Below are positions 31,640-46,800 of a stretch of DNA of 64,000 nt, piece after piece. The stretch spans positions 2,542,001 to 2,606,000 of the forward strand of contig JACAAK010000002.1 of assembly GCA_025093985.1 (NCBI GenBank), in the 5' to 3' direction. Made by a program: the position numbers and the translations under genes. This DNA comes from Calvatia gigantea (lineage: Eukaryota > Basidiomycota > Agaricomycetes > Agaricales > Lycoperdaceae). The notes below the pieces were generated by a model, which made no database searches, had not been told where the DNA came from, and was given only the letters and a program-made list of their open reading frames with translations. Within the stretch, counting starts at the first letter, position 1. Every line of letters begins with the position of its first letter.

Positions 31640-34090
31640 ATGTCCACCAGCGGCCTCAAGGCTATTGCACCTGTTCCGACAGCTAAGGACTTCCTTGATA
31701 TTGTCCTGTCCAAGACACAGAGGAAGACTCCTACGGTAAGGTGCCAGTATCTCAACGGTTTTGAACTTGACGTCTCCGGCAGGTCATCCACAAAAACTTC
31801 AAAATCAGTCGGATACGAAATTTTTACATGAGAAAAGTCAAGTTTACTCAAGACTCGTTTGACGAAAAACTTGGTGGAATTCTGTCTGAATTCCCGCTGC
31901 TCGATGTAAGCAATGAAAACTTGAGTGACTGCTCAGCGAAGTTGACATCGACCGCCATGCTGTATCAGGACCTTCACCCATTCCTTTCTTCGCTTATGAA
32001 CGTACTCTATGACAAAAACCACTACAAGTTGGCACTTGGCCAACTGCGGACCGCTCGGCATTTAATTGATCAAGTGGCGAAGGATTATGTTCGGTTGCTC
32101 AAGTTTGGTGACAGTCTGTATCGTTGTAAGCAGCTCAAGAAAGCAGCTCTTGGTCGGTAGGTAAATTCGTCAATATGCCGAAACATTAGGCTCATATCCT
32201 TGGAGTATGGCCACCATCATGAAGCGTCAAAAAGACCCACTCGCATACCTTGAACAAGTCCGACAACATATTTCCCGTCTCCCTGCCATTGATCCCAATA
32301 CAAGAACGCTCCTCATCTGCGGTTACCCCAATGTCGGGAAATCCTCCTTTATGAATAAGGTCACCCGAGCCGATGTGGAGGTCCAGCCTTATGGTTTTAC
32401 GACCAAATCCCTCTTTGTCGGCCACCTCGACTACAAGTACATGCGGTGGCAGGTCATTGATACCCCTGGTATTCTCGATCGTCCTTTGGAAGAAATGAAT
32501 ACCATTGAAATGCAAAGTATCACTGCAATTGCTCATCTAAAGGCATGTGTCCTGTACTTTATGGACCTAAGTGAGCAGTGTGGATACACCATCGAGGCTC
32601 AGGTGCGCTACCATCCTCTCAGAATTCCTTAAGCTCAATCTCACTACCATACAGTGCAAACTGTTTCACTCCATTAAACCTCTCTTCAGCGGCAAAATCG
32701 TCATGCTGGTCATCAACAAAGTCGATGTTACCCGACTGGAAGATCTTTTACCCGAAACGCAGGTACTCGTGCAAGAAATTATCGATTCCGAAGGCGTGCA
32801 ATGTGTCCAAGTATCGTGCTACTCTGAAGAAGGTGTCATGGATGTCAAAAACAAGGCTTGTGATGCTCTTCTCGCATATCGTGTCGACCATAAGCTCAAA
32901 GGCAGCAAAATCCACACGATTGCCAACCGCATACACGTGGCGCAACCAAAACCCAGAGATGACATCATCCGAGCACCCTTTATCCCCGATATAGTGAAGA
33001 AAAAATATGATAAAAATGATCTGGAGAGACCTAGGCTATTGCGGGACCAGGAAACCGAGGGCGGCGGCGCCGGAGTTTTCAACATCAACATGAATAGTGA
33101 GTCTGGCAACCAAGAGTTTCAAACGGATATACTCACTGCACTTAAATGCATATGGCAGAAGACTACCTGCTGACTAACCCCGAATGGAGGATGGATATCA
33201 TCCCCGAAATTCTGGATGGCAAGAACATCGCGGACTTTATCGACCCCGACGTCGCGGAGAAACTTGAAGCCCTCGAACGGGAAGAAGAAAAACTCGAAGC
33301 TGACGGTTTTTATGGCAGCGATGATGAACTGGTAAACCTTTCTTTTCACCTACCCTCTCCCTTACTTCATTTCCATTTATCTGTTGTTTGCTTTAGTTGG
33401 ACTCCGCCGACGAACGCGAGGCCACTGAGGCTCAAACTGCCCTTCAACACAAGCTCAAGTCACAGTCAGTCAAGAAATCCAAAAAGAACCAAGCCCTTCT
33501 GCCGCGCACAGCGGGCCTTCGTACACTCACCGAACTCACCGATGAACTCACAAAAGCTGGGCTTGACCCAAGCCGGATACGGGAACGCGCTGAACGCTTG
33601 GCGAAAATACAAGCTGCCGAACGGAAGCGGAAGCGGGATGAAATTGAGGACATGGATGTCGACCATGACCATGAGAGTGGGGGTGACAATGAAGAGAGTG
33701 ATGAGATGAACGTGGATGGAGAGGAACGGCGGTCAAGTAAGAAGGTCAAAATGAACTCTGGTGCGGTTGTGGCCAAGCGGATGCCTAGGTCTGATCGTAC
33801 CTTGGCTGGATTCCGTGATGGGGCTGTGAGTCACTTTTCCTCCCCCCACCATTTGTTTTTTGTGCTTACAATACCACAGCAAGCCAATCGGGCTACAAAA
33901 CTGCGCAATCTCGGACAACGTTCCCGGAACTTGCTTGCCAAAGCCGGTGAAAGTGATCGTGCGATTCGAGTCAAAATGGTTCATGCTTCCTCACCCTCTC
34001 CTAATATTTGTCTAACTATTGCCCGGTTTCATGCAGCCCAAGCATCTATATACTGGAAAACGAAAGGTCGGAAAGACCAACAGAAGGTGA
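31640..34090 (+). CDS. NOG1: Nucleolar GTP-binding protein NOG1
   Basis: This GTPase acts in the nucleolus in assembly and export of the pre-60S ribosomal subunit. Nine exons join cleanly: 31640-31735, 31783-31905, 31969-32156, 32206-32602, 32655-33096, 33159-33331, 33397-33825, 33880-33978 and 34037-34090. They give about 666 residues, close to yeast (647). Visible are the N-terminal helical region ([23 protein letters not shown]), G1 [10 protein letters not shown]3 DTPG, G4 NKVD, the NOG segment [17 protein letters not shown], a Lys/Arg-rich region and the C-terminal [17 protein letters not shown]. The ATG was chosen because it begins the conserved N-terminus. It is convergent with GAR1. 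Confidence 0.95.
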
Positions 34091-34660
34091 AGTGCTGTAG
34101 TCCATTGTGTACATCTACTTCCCTTGCTATTTCGTTACACTCTCCGCCTTGTTCATTGGTCGCAACCGGTGTGGTACCATATCTCTATCACAATAGAGTG
34201 CAACGTCCATTAACCTGAACAGAGGTCAAGGAGGCGATGTAAAGTAGCATGGAAGGCTAAAAAGTGATTACCCCTCAAGCTTTAAGACCAAGCCGAGGGT
34301 GGGCAAACCACATGCTGTCTCGCACCTGCCTCCTTTTGGCTCCAAACCCCTCAAGCCATCCTTGGGCACTGTTTGCTTCACAAAATTTGCACGCCTGTAT
34401 TTTTACCTCGCTCAGAGAGTACAAAAGATTTGTGCTTCAGGATTGGGTGGTGCGCAATTGCTGCGGAGTCGAACAATGAGTATAAGGACATCTGCATAAA
34501 GGATATCAATCAATTCGTGTTGGGTGCTTCCTGCGTTATTAGCTGTAACACTGAGTAAATGCCGCGATGTGTAGGTCGGGCCTAAATCCTGGGATTCGAA
34601 TTGAAATCGAGAGGAACGATCAATACAAATAACAAAGATGATAGGGCAAGAGGAATGTCG
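34091..34660. other. NOG1-GAR1 convergent intergenic region
   Basis: About 570 bases between the stop codons of NOG1 and GAR1. It should hold both 3' UTRs. No further gene or repeat is seen. Confidence 0.5.
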
Positions 34661-35442
34661 CTATGAACCTCTGAAGCCACCACGACCGCGATTACGACCC
34701 CCTCCACGGAATCCACCACTCCCTCTGAACACCATGCCTCCCCTTCCAGGTAGCCCACCCCTCCCCCCACCTCGCCCTGCACCTGCACCTCTCCTCCCCC
34801 CACGTTGGAATCCAAACCCACCTCGCCCGCCTCTTGTACCTTGGGTGCTAGCAGTGCCTCCCCGTCCACGCGTGCGTTCTGGTAAATCAAGTTCAGAAAA
34901 GGACGAGGGAAAGGAACTCTGATTCCTTACTTGTGGCGCCTGGCAGAACATCATGAGCAAACGTCAGCGAGAAGATGGAGAAATCACCTACCAGCGGCAA
35001 TTTTGGGTTTCGGTAAAAACCTTTCGATAGGCAATAGTTTATCGCCTCCAATATAGACTTTATCGCCCCTTTTGAAGCTGCCCGCGACCAACCCTTCTCC
35101 CATTTTGATAGAAAAGTACACTTCATTGATCGGGCCGAGTATTTCATCCACCTTGCCAATCACAGACTTATTTTGAAGGTAGATTGGGGCGTTAAAGTAT
35201 GGGACTTTATCTGGTATGACTGATGAACAGAGCATCTCGCCCTCAACAGCATGCACAAAAGTTCCCATTTCTGATGCATTGATTAGAATTGATTCAATGA
35301 CAGTGAAGAAACGTACCCAAAACCTGGTCCGGAGGACCGGCGTCTCGTTGGTGGAAGCCTCCTCGGCCTAGTCATACATAACTACGTGAATTTACTGAAG
35401 AGAGGCCAGCGCACCTCCACGGAAAGTGCCTCTACGACTCAT
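34661..35442 (-). CDS. GAR1: H/ACA snoRNP subunit GAR1
   Basis: GAR1 binds the catalytic dyskerin/Cbf5 subunit of H/ACA RNPs, which pseudouridylate rRNA. Four exons (35415-35442, 35317-35367, 34992-35270, 34661-34929) give about 208 residues, as in yeast (205). An N-terminal RGG start ([14 protein letters not shown]) precedes the conserved [20 protein letters not shown] core, followed by [10 protein letters not shown], and a C-terminal Gly/Arg-rich tail from about residue 140. The last intron uses a CACAAG acceptor, which keeps the frame into the tail. Divergent from PEX6 across 135 bases. Confidence 0.95.
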
Positions 35443-35577
35443 GGCGGGTGGTAAGTTAGTTGATAATTTTCGTTTGAACGCGGGTATTTTCGGCTATTCC
35501 CGATTGGGATTAAATTGAATTTCTCAGAATCAGTGTCAAACCTTCCTGCCCCCTCGCGGTCCTGCTCAACTGCTACA

Positions 35578-39122
<3,545 letters not shown>

Positions 39123-39162
39123 GAAAATAGAAATGTGTCGCGATGATGGTTATACACTTCAC

Positions 39163-41492
39163 CTACAGCCATCTATTTGATACCAAACCAAATTTGTAGA
39201 AGATGTCCTTGAGGCTGTCAGTCACAGAGAATCCTACAGCCGTTGAAGATTCTTTCCTCAAAGGTGTTCCTTCAATTGTAAGGCTAACCCATTTCTTGAG
39301 CCAAATTATGGATGAATTTTCGGTCTACGCACTTGTACGCCAAAGTTCCATCAATGAATGTTTTTAGGTGTAGGAGGGGTTTCAATGCACTGGTGTCAAC
39401 CCGAATGTCTGACCTGATTTATTGGTTCAACGACGAGAAAAAACAAACAGGCATAATATTTCAAGTAAAACTTACCACTTTACATTTCCAATGGGCAAGT
39501 ACTTAAGTACTTGTTCTTTTGGTAGCTGCTCAACAGCCTCGATTTCTTCCGGCCCTGTCTCTGACACCCTCGTCTCAACCCTCGTTCTTGTTACATTATC
39601 CTGGCTTTGGGGCGCTAGCGTGCGGATAAACGGGACATAAAACATGCTTAGAGGGCTTGTTGAAAATTCGTAAACAGGGTAAGACTTGGAACTTGCACCG
39701 TTAAAACTGATTGCCGCAAACTCATGACGATCACCAGATAGAATAATAACATTTGGAGTAGAATGGAATGCATTCAGCAAAGTCTGCCTCTCCCTGGGAA
39801 AACCTGCCCATGAATCCATTTGGGCGTCATGAGACCATAGAGTGGTGAAAGGAACTGAGCTGGCCACGAATTTGAACATAGCAGTATTGTTGACCTGTGC
39901 ACCTCCTGAGTGGCGCAGCAATGAATATTGGAACCTTTGTGACACACCTTGGACAGCCAGTTCAGCAGGGCCGATAATTGTTCCTCTCCAAGCATTGTAC
40001 GGCTGGAGAAATCGGGGTCCTCGACCCCCGAGCGGTAGCGGCGAGTATCCATCACGAAGAACGCTGCGTCCCCTCGACTAAACTCATAATAAAATTGGCC
40101 TTCATGCAGGGGATCATAGTTTGCATCTGCATTATAAAGCTTGAAGGCATCTGCAGCGTTTGGGTAGGGTGCTTTTGAGTCATTGTGCTCGCCCATGTAA
40201 TTGTTGATAATCTGAGGAAAAGCAAGCTGAGTCCCCTCACCCCAATATCAATCATTACGTACTTCGTGGTCATCGTAGGTATGGAAGATAGCTAACGTAA
40301 CGCAAGAACTCGTAAAACAACGCACGAGGTTGATCGAAGAAGACTTACGAATGTGCTCGTAGATCTTTCTGAAACCGTCGCTTTGATGGTTGCGGCGGTA
40401 CAACCTTCTATATGCCTCCTTTTCATCCCCGATGTAAACTGGCACATCGGCATAAATGAAATCACCAAGGAATAGCAGAAACTCTGGAGAAACTTCGGCA
40501 GATGACACAGTCTGTTGGAGATTGGAACGCCTACGGGAAGTGGGAGGCGGGTCGATAATGTTAGCGGCCAGGAGATCAAACCCAGGGATAGCCCTCCGAT
40601 ATGAAGGCCCTCGGTACGGGAAATTGGGAGTTGCACATGATGTCACTACAAAGCGAAAAACATCTCCGCTGGTGAGAAGGGGGTCGGGGAAAGTGGAGAA
40701 TTGAATAGGTTGACGGGGGTAAGGTAGAACAGACAAGTTAGTATCTGCAAGGATGTCTAATACCATCATCAGAAATGCTATGGTTGGAAAAAGGATGCTT
40801 GAATCACATTCGTACAAGGTACTGGGCCACAGGTTTTCAATTTTGACTGTTGCGATCCAATCCGAGGATTCAGATAAACTCAGCGCTGGGCCCTGTTGCC
40901 AATTTGATTCGTTTAATTGCTCGCGCCAAAGAACATTGAGAGATGCATTCTGCGCATGTGGGAATGGGTATCTAACAACGATCTTTGCTCCATTAGGATA
41001 AAGTGCCCCAATTCTCGTGAATGTGACGTCCTTTGCTTTATCAAGGAAAGGGGAGGTTGTAAACTCAATAGCAGCTGCGATGAGAATAGTGTTCACGAGC
41101 AAATTGGCGCAGTTTATGCGGTTAGATGAGGAGGGAAGACAAAGTAATACGCTCCAAATAGGATACGGCCGCTTGGAACGCTGGGACGAAGAATGGGGTG
41201 GTTAGTAGGTATGATGAATATTGACGAATATCAATATTACCACTGGCGGAGACGACTTTTCACCAGGTTTAAGATCCGTGGGCCCGAAATGTGCGGCGAA
41301 GTATAGACCGAAGAGGTGTAAAGCGTAGAGGAGGGGCAAGATAGGCTGAGCTAGACGGGTAGGGATCTACAAAGGGTGAGCAGACCCCATGATGGGTGGA
41401 TGGGCAGACGTTACCACACGCAGAAAAACATAAGAGAAAAGGCGGAAGAGGCAGCCGACAACGGCGGTGACATATGCGAGCGAAGTAGACAT
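39163..41492 (-). CDS. PhoD-type phosphatase, membrane-anchored
   Basis: Members of the PhoD family are metal-dependent phosphodiesterases or alkaline phosphatases. From ATG at 41490-41492 the first exons encode two or three hydrophobic segments (VTAVVGCLFRLFSYVFL; PILPLLYALHLFGLYFAA; ANLLVNTILIAAAIEF). The catalytic part shows FRFVVTSCATPNFP, FLLFLGDFIYAD, TYDDHEVRND and VIILSGDRHEFAA, which carry the metal-binding Asp, Asn and His residues. A C-terminal exon (WSDIRVDTS...) follows the 39472 splice site, and a final exon ends at TAG 39163-39165. It ends 40 bases from the PEX6 stop. The substrate cannot be told from the sequence. Confidence 0.88.
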
Positions 41493-41609
41493 GCAGTTCG
41501 GTGCCATGCAATGTCATCAGAATCAAGCTTGCAACACTGTGCTACGCCTCACGTGATCCCATGCCCCATGCTCCGTCTCCTTCCCCGCAATCTCATTCAC
41601 TCCCGGAAT
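41493..41609. promoter_or_regulatory. Divergent promoter, PhoD phosphatase / NUDIX hydrolase
   Basis: Only 117 bases separate the two start codons, so they must share one short promoter region. No TATA box is obvious. Confidence 0.5.
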
Positions 41610-42650
41610 ATGTCTCTCACTCCAAAGATCTTATCTATCACGGAGCTTTCTGCTCGGGATGCAAAGTTCGTGGCCAATGCTATCTTATACAGCCCTATTA
41701 ACCCAACCCCCACACCACCAGATGGGTCACCCTGCAGAAGACCACATACTCTGATGCTGAAGGGAGAGAGGTAACCTTCCCCCGCCCTATTTTCCAGGAC
41801 GTCTCACCATTACTCCTGTAGAGACTATGGGAGAGTGCTCAACGTAAAACACGCAAGGCCTCTGGAGTTGATGGTCTGTCATGCATGGTCACCACTGAGC
41901 AGCCCCTAATTACCCCTCTCCTGCGTGTAGCGGTCGCCGTATTGGCCCTCATAAAATCAAAAACCAACGCGTTTCCCTTATCAACGGTGGTCATTGAACA
42001 GTTCAGACCCCCCATTGGAAAATATGTCATCGGTACGTACTCAGATCTAATTTTGGTGGTCTTTTCTGATCACAACGCACAGAGCTTCCTGCAGGCAGGT
42101 ACTTGTGTGATGCCCATATCTCGTTTCCACTCAGGTCCTCTCACAAGGTCTCGTTGATGAAGGAGAGACTCCGGAAACCACCGCAATCAGAGAGCTCGAA
42201 GAAGAGACTGGTTTCAAAGCCGATGGCATTCAAGAAGTCTCAGATATCATTGTCTCTGATCCAGGTGCGCTAACGCCATATTTTCACCACGCTCGAGTAG
42301 TTAATTCTGAACGAGGAATGACCAACGCCAATATGGTCTTGATCTTGGCTAACGTCACTCTTGATGACAGTCTAGAGCTACCGAAGCAGAAACTCGAGGC
42401 AGGAGAGTTTATCATCCCTCGTGTTATTGAGCTACCTAAACTCCACGACGAACTTCAGGGTACGCATAGCCACACTCCCTTGCCATATCCACTCCTCACT
42501 TTTCTCCACCAGAATATACTAAGAAGGTTAGATCTACCTGGAGTCTGTCCCGCTTTTTATTGATGGTCAATTTCTTATCAGGGGTTTGTCGTTGATGCGA
42601 GGCTTTCTCACTTCGCTGTTGGTTACAATTTGCAGAAAAACCTGGTGTAA
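41610..42650 (+). CDS. NUDIX hydrolase, ADP-ribose/ADP-sugar pyrophosphatase type
   Basis: The protein splits nucleoside diphosphate sugars such as ADP-ribose. Exons include 41610-41665, 41722-41770 and one from 41822. The conserved lead (WVTLQKTTYSDAEGRERLWESAQRKTRK) and [28 protein letters not shown] precede the full NUDIX box [23 protein letters not shown], which binds Mg2+ through its EExE core. The C-terminus is GFVVDARLSHFAVGYNL. The LPAG segment lies in a 12-base exon (about 42082-42093) flanked by introns, the second of which starts with GC. The closest functional match is the yeast Ysa1 / human NUDT5 group; substrate is inferred. Confidence 0.9.
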
Positions 42651-42674
42651 CTAACAAGTTTTTTAAAACCAATC

Positions 42675-45336
42675 TCATCGTCGAGCTTTCTTCCCTCGTT
42701 CAATATGCGCTCTGAGTTTCTGCTGTTTCTCGCGCAACGACGCTTTTTTCTTGCCCCTTACCGTTCCACTGCTGAGTATCATCATGATGGGTTTGTTTTT
42801 AACCTTTTCACGGTTGGTCGAGCTGCTTGGAACTTCCTTCTTTTGTTTGCCCTTGCTCGACCCGAATTTTCCCCGACCTTCCCGGCCTTTTTGGATAGAA
42901 GCCATACGCTCCGCGTAGTTTGCCTTGGCCTTCTTGCGAGGGCCAAGAATATCATTCTCAGAGATGAAAACGTCATCATTGTGACCAGCGTTCGAGTGTT
43001 TGATAGATTCGAGCTCTGCCAATTTTCGTTTGGCTTGTACGTTTCCACTTTCTGCTGCTTTGGAGGCTGCTTGTCGTCGTAGGTCGTTAAGAAGAGCAAA
43101 ATCGGCTGGGGTTAAGATCTGACCATGGAAGTTCCGTTAGCGAAAGCTCGAGTATTGTAGTTCCATGCCATCACCTTGGTTGTAGCCAGCTGGGAAGGTT
43201 TCGTTACCTCGCCCGAGTCCATCCCGATATGCAGGTCACCGTCGGCTTTCATATTGTCTTCGTTCTCGCTGTCACTGATAACGAGGTCATCGTCATTGTC
43301 TTCTACATCAATCCAGCCATCCGATTCCGAATTAGAATCGGAAGAATCTTCATCCCAGCCTTGCCAAACTGCTTCATCATCGTCACCTTTGGACGAGATA
43401 CCCTCTTTTTCGTGCAGATTGACCAGGTGTTGTTCTAGAAGCTGAGCGAAGATAAAGTGCGTGTCAGCCGGGACGCGAACTGCAGCCATGGAGAACTCAC
43501 AACAAGTCCTTCGATATCAACCGCAGCTCCGGCAAAATGGCCAAAAGGAAGAGGTTGGGCACCACTTTCTACGTCCATGGCCGCTGCTTTACCCTGTAAA
43601 CGTAGAAGGTAATGTTCAACACGACTACAACTTCAGTCGATACGACCTTTCCCTCACCCTTTCACGTCGTTTAAGCATTCCAGGATTGACTTCGCGATAC
43701 AACCTCAGAAGACCACGAGCTGCGGACGTTACCGCTTTATCCCGACTCTTCCTATACTCGATCAAATCCCCTAGAAGATCCTCTTCCATGGCCCATGGCT
43801 GCCTCTTACAAACTTCGCGAATTGAATTCAAACCGGCGGCGATCACTTCACCCGCAACACCTGGGTGAACGAACTCGTAAGCGATCTTGCGGATGACAGG
43901 AATGAGAGTATCCGGAGGGGTTAAGTCATGCACCGACTGCGCAAGTGCAACCAGAATGGCAGGAACGCGCAGTTGTTTGTAGGTGAGATATTTAACGATG
44001 TAAGTGTATAGTCCGAGCACACAAAGCTTGTGTACCCCCATGACGCGAGCTAGCAGCTGCATGACCAGAATTTTGTGGTCCAAAGAGAAACGCTTATCGT
44101 GCTTGTGGAGGGTATCGTAAAGTTTCTCGGCAAAAGTTTGGGGGTCATGCAACAGCTGAAGTGCAGGGAAGTTTGGGGTATCCCGTGCCTCCTGGTGCTT
44201 TTTCTAAACAGCTTGAGTCAAGCATCGATGGCAATGAACGACCTATTCACCTTCTTGGCCGCCTTGAGTTGCTTTTGCAATTTTTTTCCCCCGCTCCTAG
44301 TCTTTTTGTTGATTTCGCGCCTGTGGTGCAAGGCTTTGACGTCGACTTCCTAAAATACCAGTGAGAATTGGAAACCCAAACGAACAATACTGGACACAAA
44401 CATTTTCCTCTTGTTCACTATCATCATTATCTTGTTCACTGTTCAAGAAGAAATGAATAGAAGCACTCTGAACCTTGGTGGTGGGGTGGAGACAGCCCAG
44501 AGATACAATAGACACCGTCTTGGCATCCGTCCTTTAGAACTAGTCAGTTTGGGGGAGGAGACCCTTGAAAAATAACGACGAACCAGACACTCTTCTTCCA
44601 AAGTTCCGTGGTAAGGATAATCGCCCACATAGCCTCCTCTCCATTATGGTGCTCGATGTCACTTTGAGGCCCTGTAGCTCTCGGTTTTCCTTTGTCCCCA
44701 ACTACCTCGCTGTTCATGCCTCGTTCAGCCATGCCAAACAACATCGTTTGAACAGCTCTGTTCAGTTTATGGTTGCATGTCCGAATATTGGCTGTCCGAA
44801 TATCCGCGAGGATAGTTTTGCGAATAGATGAGCGCAATGAAGAAGAGCTCGTGCGGGGAAGGAGGGGGAACAGCGTCTTGAGAAGCCTGGTAACTTAAAT
44901 CAGGGTATAGCGACGATGGAATGACCTTTTAACTATACTGGACTGAAGACATCACATTCTTGTTTCTCAGTATGACCAGATTTTGAATGAGAGATTTCCT
45001 CGTATCAGGGGAAAGGCTTCCATAGTTATCAAGGAGGAGATTTGAAAGGTGCGATGGGAAATCCCGAGTTTCGTCAGGATAACACGTTGCTACCTGGGGA
45101 TAAAAGGAGTCGGGATTACGCTTTGCTGAAGATGAGGTGATGAATACCTGGGATATGAATGTTACCAGGTCCCTAAAAAATTGCGCATGCTCATCCGGAT
45201 TCGTTTTAAAGATTTCGAGGACGCTATTGTAATGCGTCCATTGCTGAAGAAATTCTTCCCTGTATGCAGCAGGATTTCTCTTGATGAGATTTTGCAGTTG
45301 GGGAAGATTGGAGGTGAGGAAAAGACCGCGAGCCAT
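42675..45336 (-). CDS. SDA1: SDA1 homologue, pre-60S ribosome factor
   Basis: Sda1 is a HEAT-like nucleolar and nuclear factor needed for 60S subunit maturation and, in yeast, for actin organisation. The start MARGLFLTSNLPQLQNLIKR is the conserved N-terminus. Further exons give YPDETRDFPSHLSNLLLDNYGSL, HKLNRAVQTMLFGMAERG, an acidic stretch, ALHHRREINKKTRSG, VMGVHKLCVLGLYTYIVKYL and VIRKIAYEFVHPGVAGEVIAAGLNSIRE. The tail has an acidic segment (DSSDSNSESDGW) and a Lys-rich end. Multiple short introns. It shares no promoter with the NUDIX gene: the two stop codons are convergent, 24 bases apart. Confidence 0.94.
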
Positions 45337-45774
45337 GGGTGTAAAACAACACCTTTGGAACAAGCCTTGACCCGGAAGTTTGATCTTATGATTCCTTTAC
45401 TGAATATTGAATATTATGAATAAGCATTCCAGTGTCCGTGAGAAGCACGTCCACACAAGTGCTTTTTTCCCTTCTAGGAAGGAAATTCCATGGGTGATCT
45501 GGGTATCCATGATGCATGATGTATTGACAAAAAAACGCCCAGGCTTGAAGTTAAACTTGGTGCCAGAAGAACAAACACCTCGCTATGTACATTGACCAAA
45601 AAAGAAAGGTTTCTAATGCCATTGTGCATGGCAAGACTCATCTTAGTCCCCGCATCCAAACCGGGCTCCATCCGTTTTCCGATCAAACGGGAATGCCGCA
45701 CCGAATATATTGTTATGCATTTTTTGCACAAAAACCGCGCACACCAAGAGTAAGACGGAGAGACAAAGAGTTGG
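45337..45774. other. SDA1 promoter and CCDC9-like 3' region
   Basis: This 438-base spacer between two minus-strand genes is AT-rich near the SDA1 start (repeated TTGAATATT). No further gene is seen. Confidence 0.45.
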
Positions 45775-46641
45775 CTATGATGATTCTGAAGGTGTTGCAA
45801 TTCTAGCTTCCTTCCTCTCTCCGGCTTCCTGGGATTGAAGCTCTTCCTCTTTCTTGGCAGTCATCCCTTTGCGCGGAGTCGCAGGTGGAATCCTTCCGCC
45901 CCTACCCCTTCCTCTACCCCGCCCTCTTTCACCCCGGGAAGGACCGCCTCCTCTGGCCCAGTGATTCGATCCCGCTGGCTGTTCGGTAGGCTGAGTGGAA
46001 CTTTGTGAACCTGGAAGATTTGATGGCTGGGAATACTCCGTGGTAGCAGGTTCTTGGTCGCTGGGCCCCTTTTTTATCTGATTCTTGGAAGCAGCAATAG
46101 TCGGCTTTCCCGAGTCCCATTCACGGTTCTGAGCCTTGTCCATTTTCCTCTTGACATTCTGCTCCCGCGCTTTGTCAACGCTGCCTTGTATCTTCTTGGT
46201 CCTCTCCATCTTCTGGCGATCCACCTCCTGCGCTTGTTTGAACGCAGCTTCATCCGCCGCAACGTCCTGAAGGCTGACTAAATAGAACAGCCAAGCATGT
46301 CAAGAGTGATGCTCACCAGGCGGCGCTGTTTGATCTTTTCGTTCTGTTCTCTCATACGGGCCATTCGCTCCGCCAACTCCTCATCCGTTAATTTTTCCTA
46401 CAAAGGAGTTAAATCGTAGGAGTCAGGGCTACAGGTGAATTCGGCGCACGCGTTGAGGACCACCTGTCTTGACCCGATCTGGATTAACATATGGCTTTTT
46501 CTTCTCCCTATGTGGCTGTTCAGTAGGTGATTGAGGAGCGGGCTGAGACTCAGTATTGTCAGCAGGTGCCTCCGTCGTTGTTGTAGGTTCTGAGTCGTTG
46601 AAATCCAGACCAAGGGAATTTGTAGGAGGTATACTGGTCAT
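45775..46641 (-). CDS. Coiled-coil RGG-box protein, CCDC9-like
   Basis: The N-terminus (MTSIPPTNSLGLDFNDSEP) is disordered and Thr/Pro-rich. A coiled-coil segment follows across two introns (EKLTDEELAERMARMREQNE, then VDRQKMERTKKIQGSVDKAR), then a basic region and an RGG-like run (GERGRGRGRGRGGR). Arrangement and the EEL.ERM..MR.QNE motif resemble CCDC9-type proteins, which are RNA-associated in animals. The match is by pattern only, and the function here is inferred. Divergent from PGK across 159 bases. Confidence 0.6.
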
Positions 46642-46800
46642 AGTTTGGACTGAGAGAAGATGATAACAATGATTGTGGACATAACAGGAAACCCTAACCC
46701 TATATGAAGGTTGGCAAACCCAGATCCCAAAATTGGTACGCAAGCTAATCTGGTATTTAATCTGTGCAATCACCAAACTTGCGTCCTCATCCTTTGTACC
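46642..46800. promoter_or_regulatory. Divergent promoter, CCDC9-like gene / PGK
   Basis: 159 bases between start codons. A highly expressed glycolytic gene is expected to have strong elements here. A CT-rich stretch is not obvious; a TATTTAAT at about 46753-46760 could act as TATA box. Confidence 0.4.

Noticed and set aside
34661..34960. Gly/Arg-rich frame as a separate RGG protein
   Set aside because: It is the last exon of GAR1, joined in frame to 34992-35270.
35515..35577. A longer PEX6 N-terminus beginning at 35515
   Set aside because: That codon is TTG, not ATG; the first ATG in frame is 35578 and begins the conserved region.
39842..41205. Several plus-strand frames opposite the phosphatase gene
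   Set aside because: They are antisense shadows of conserved PhoD exons.
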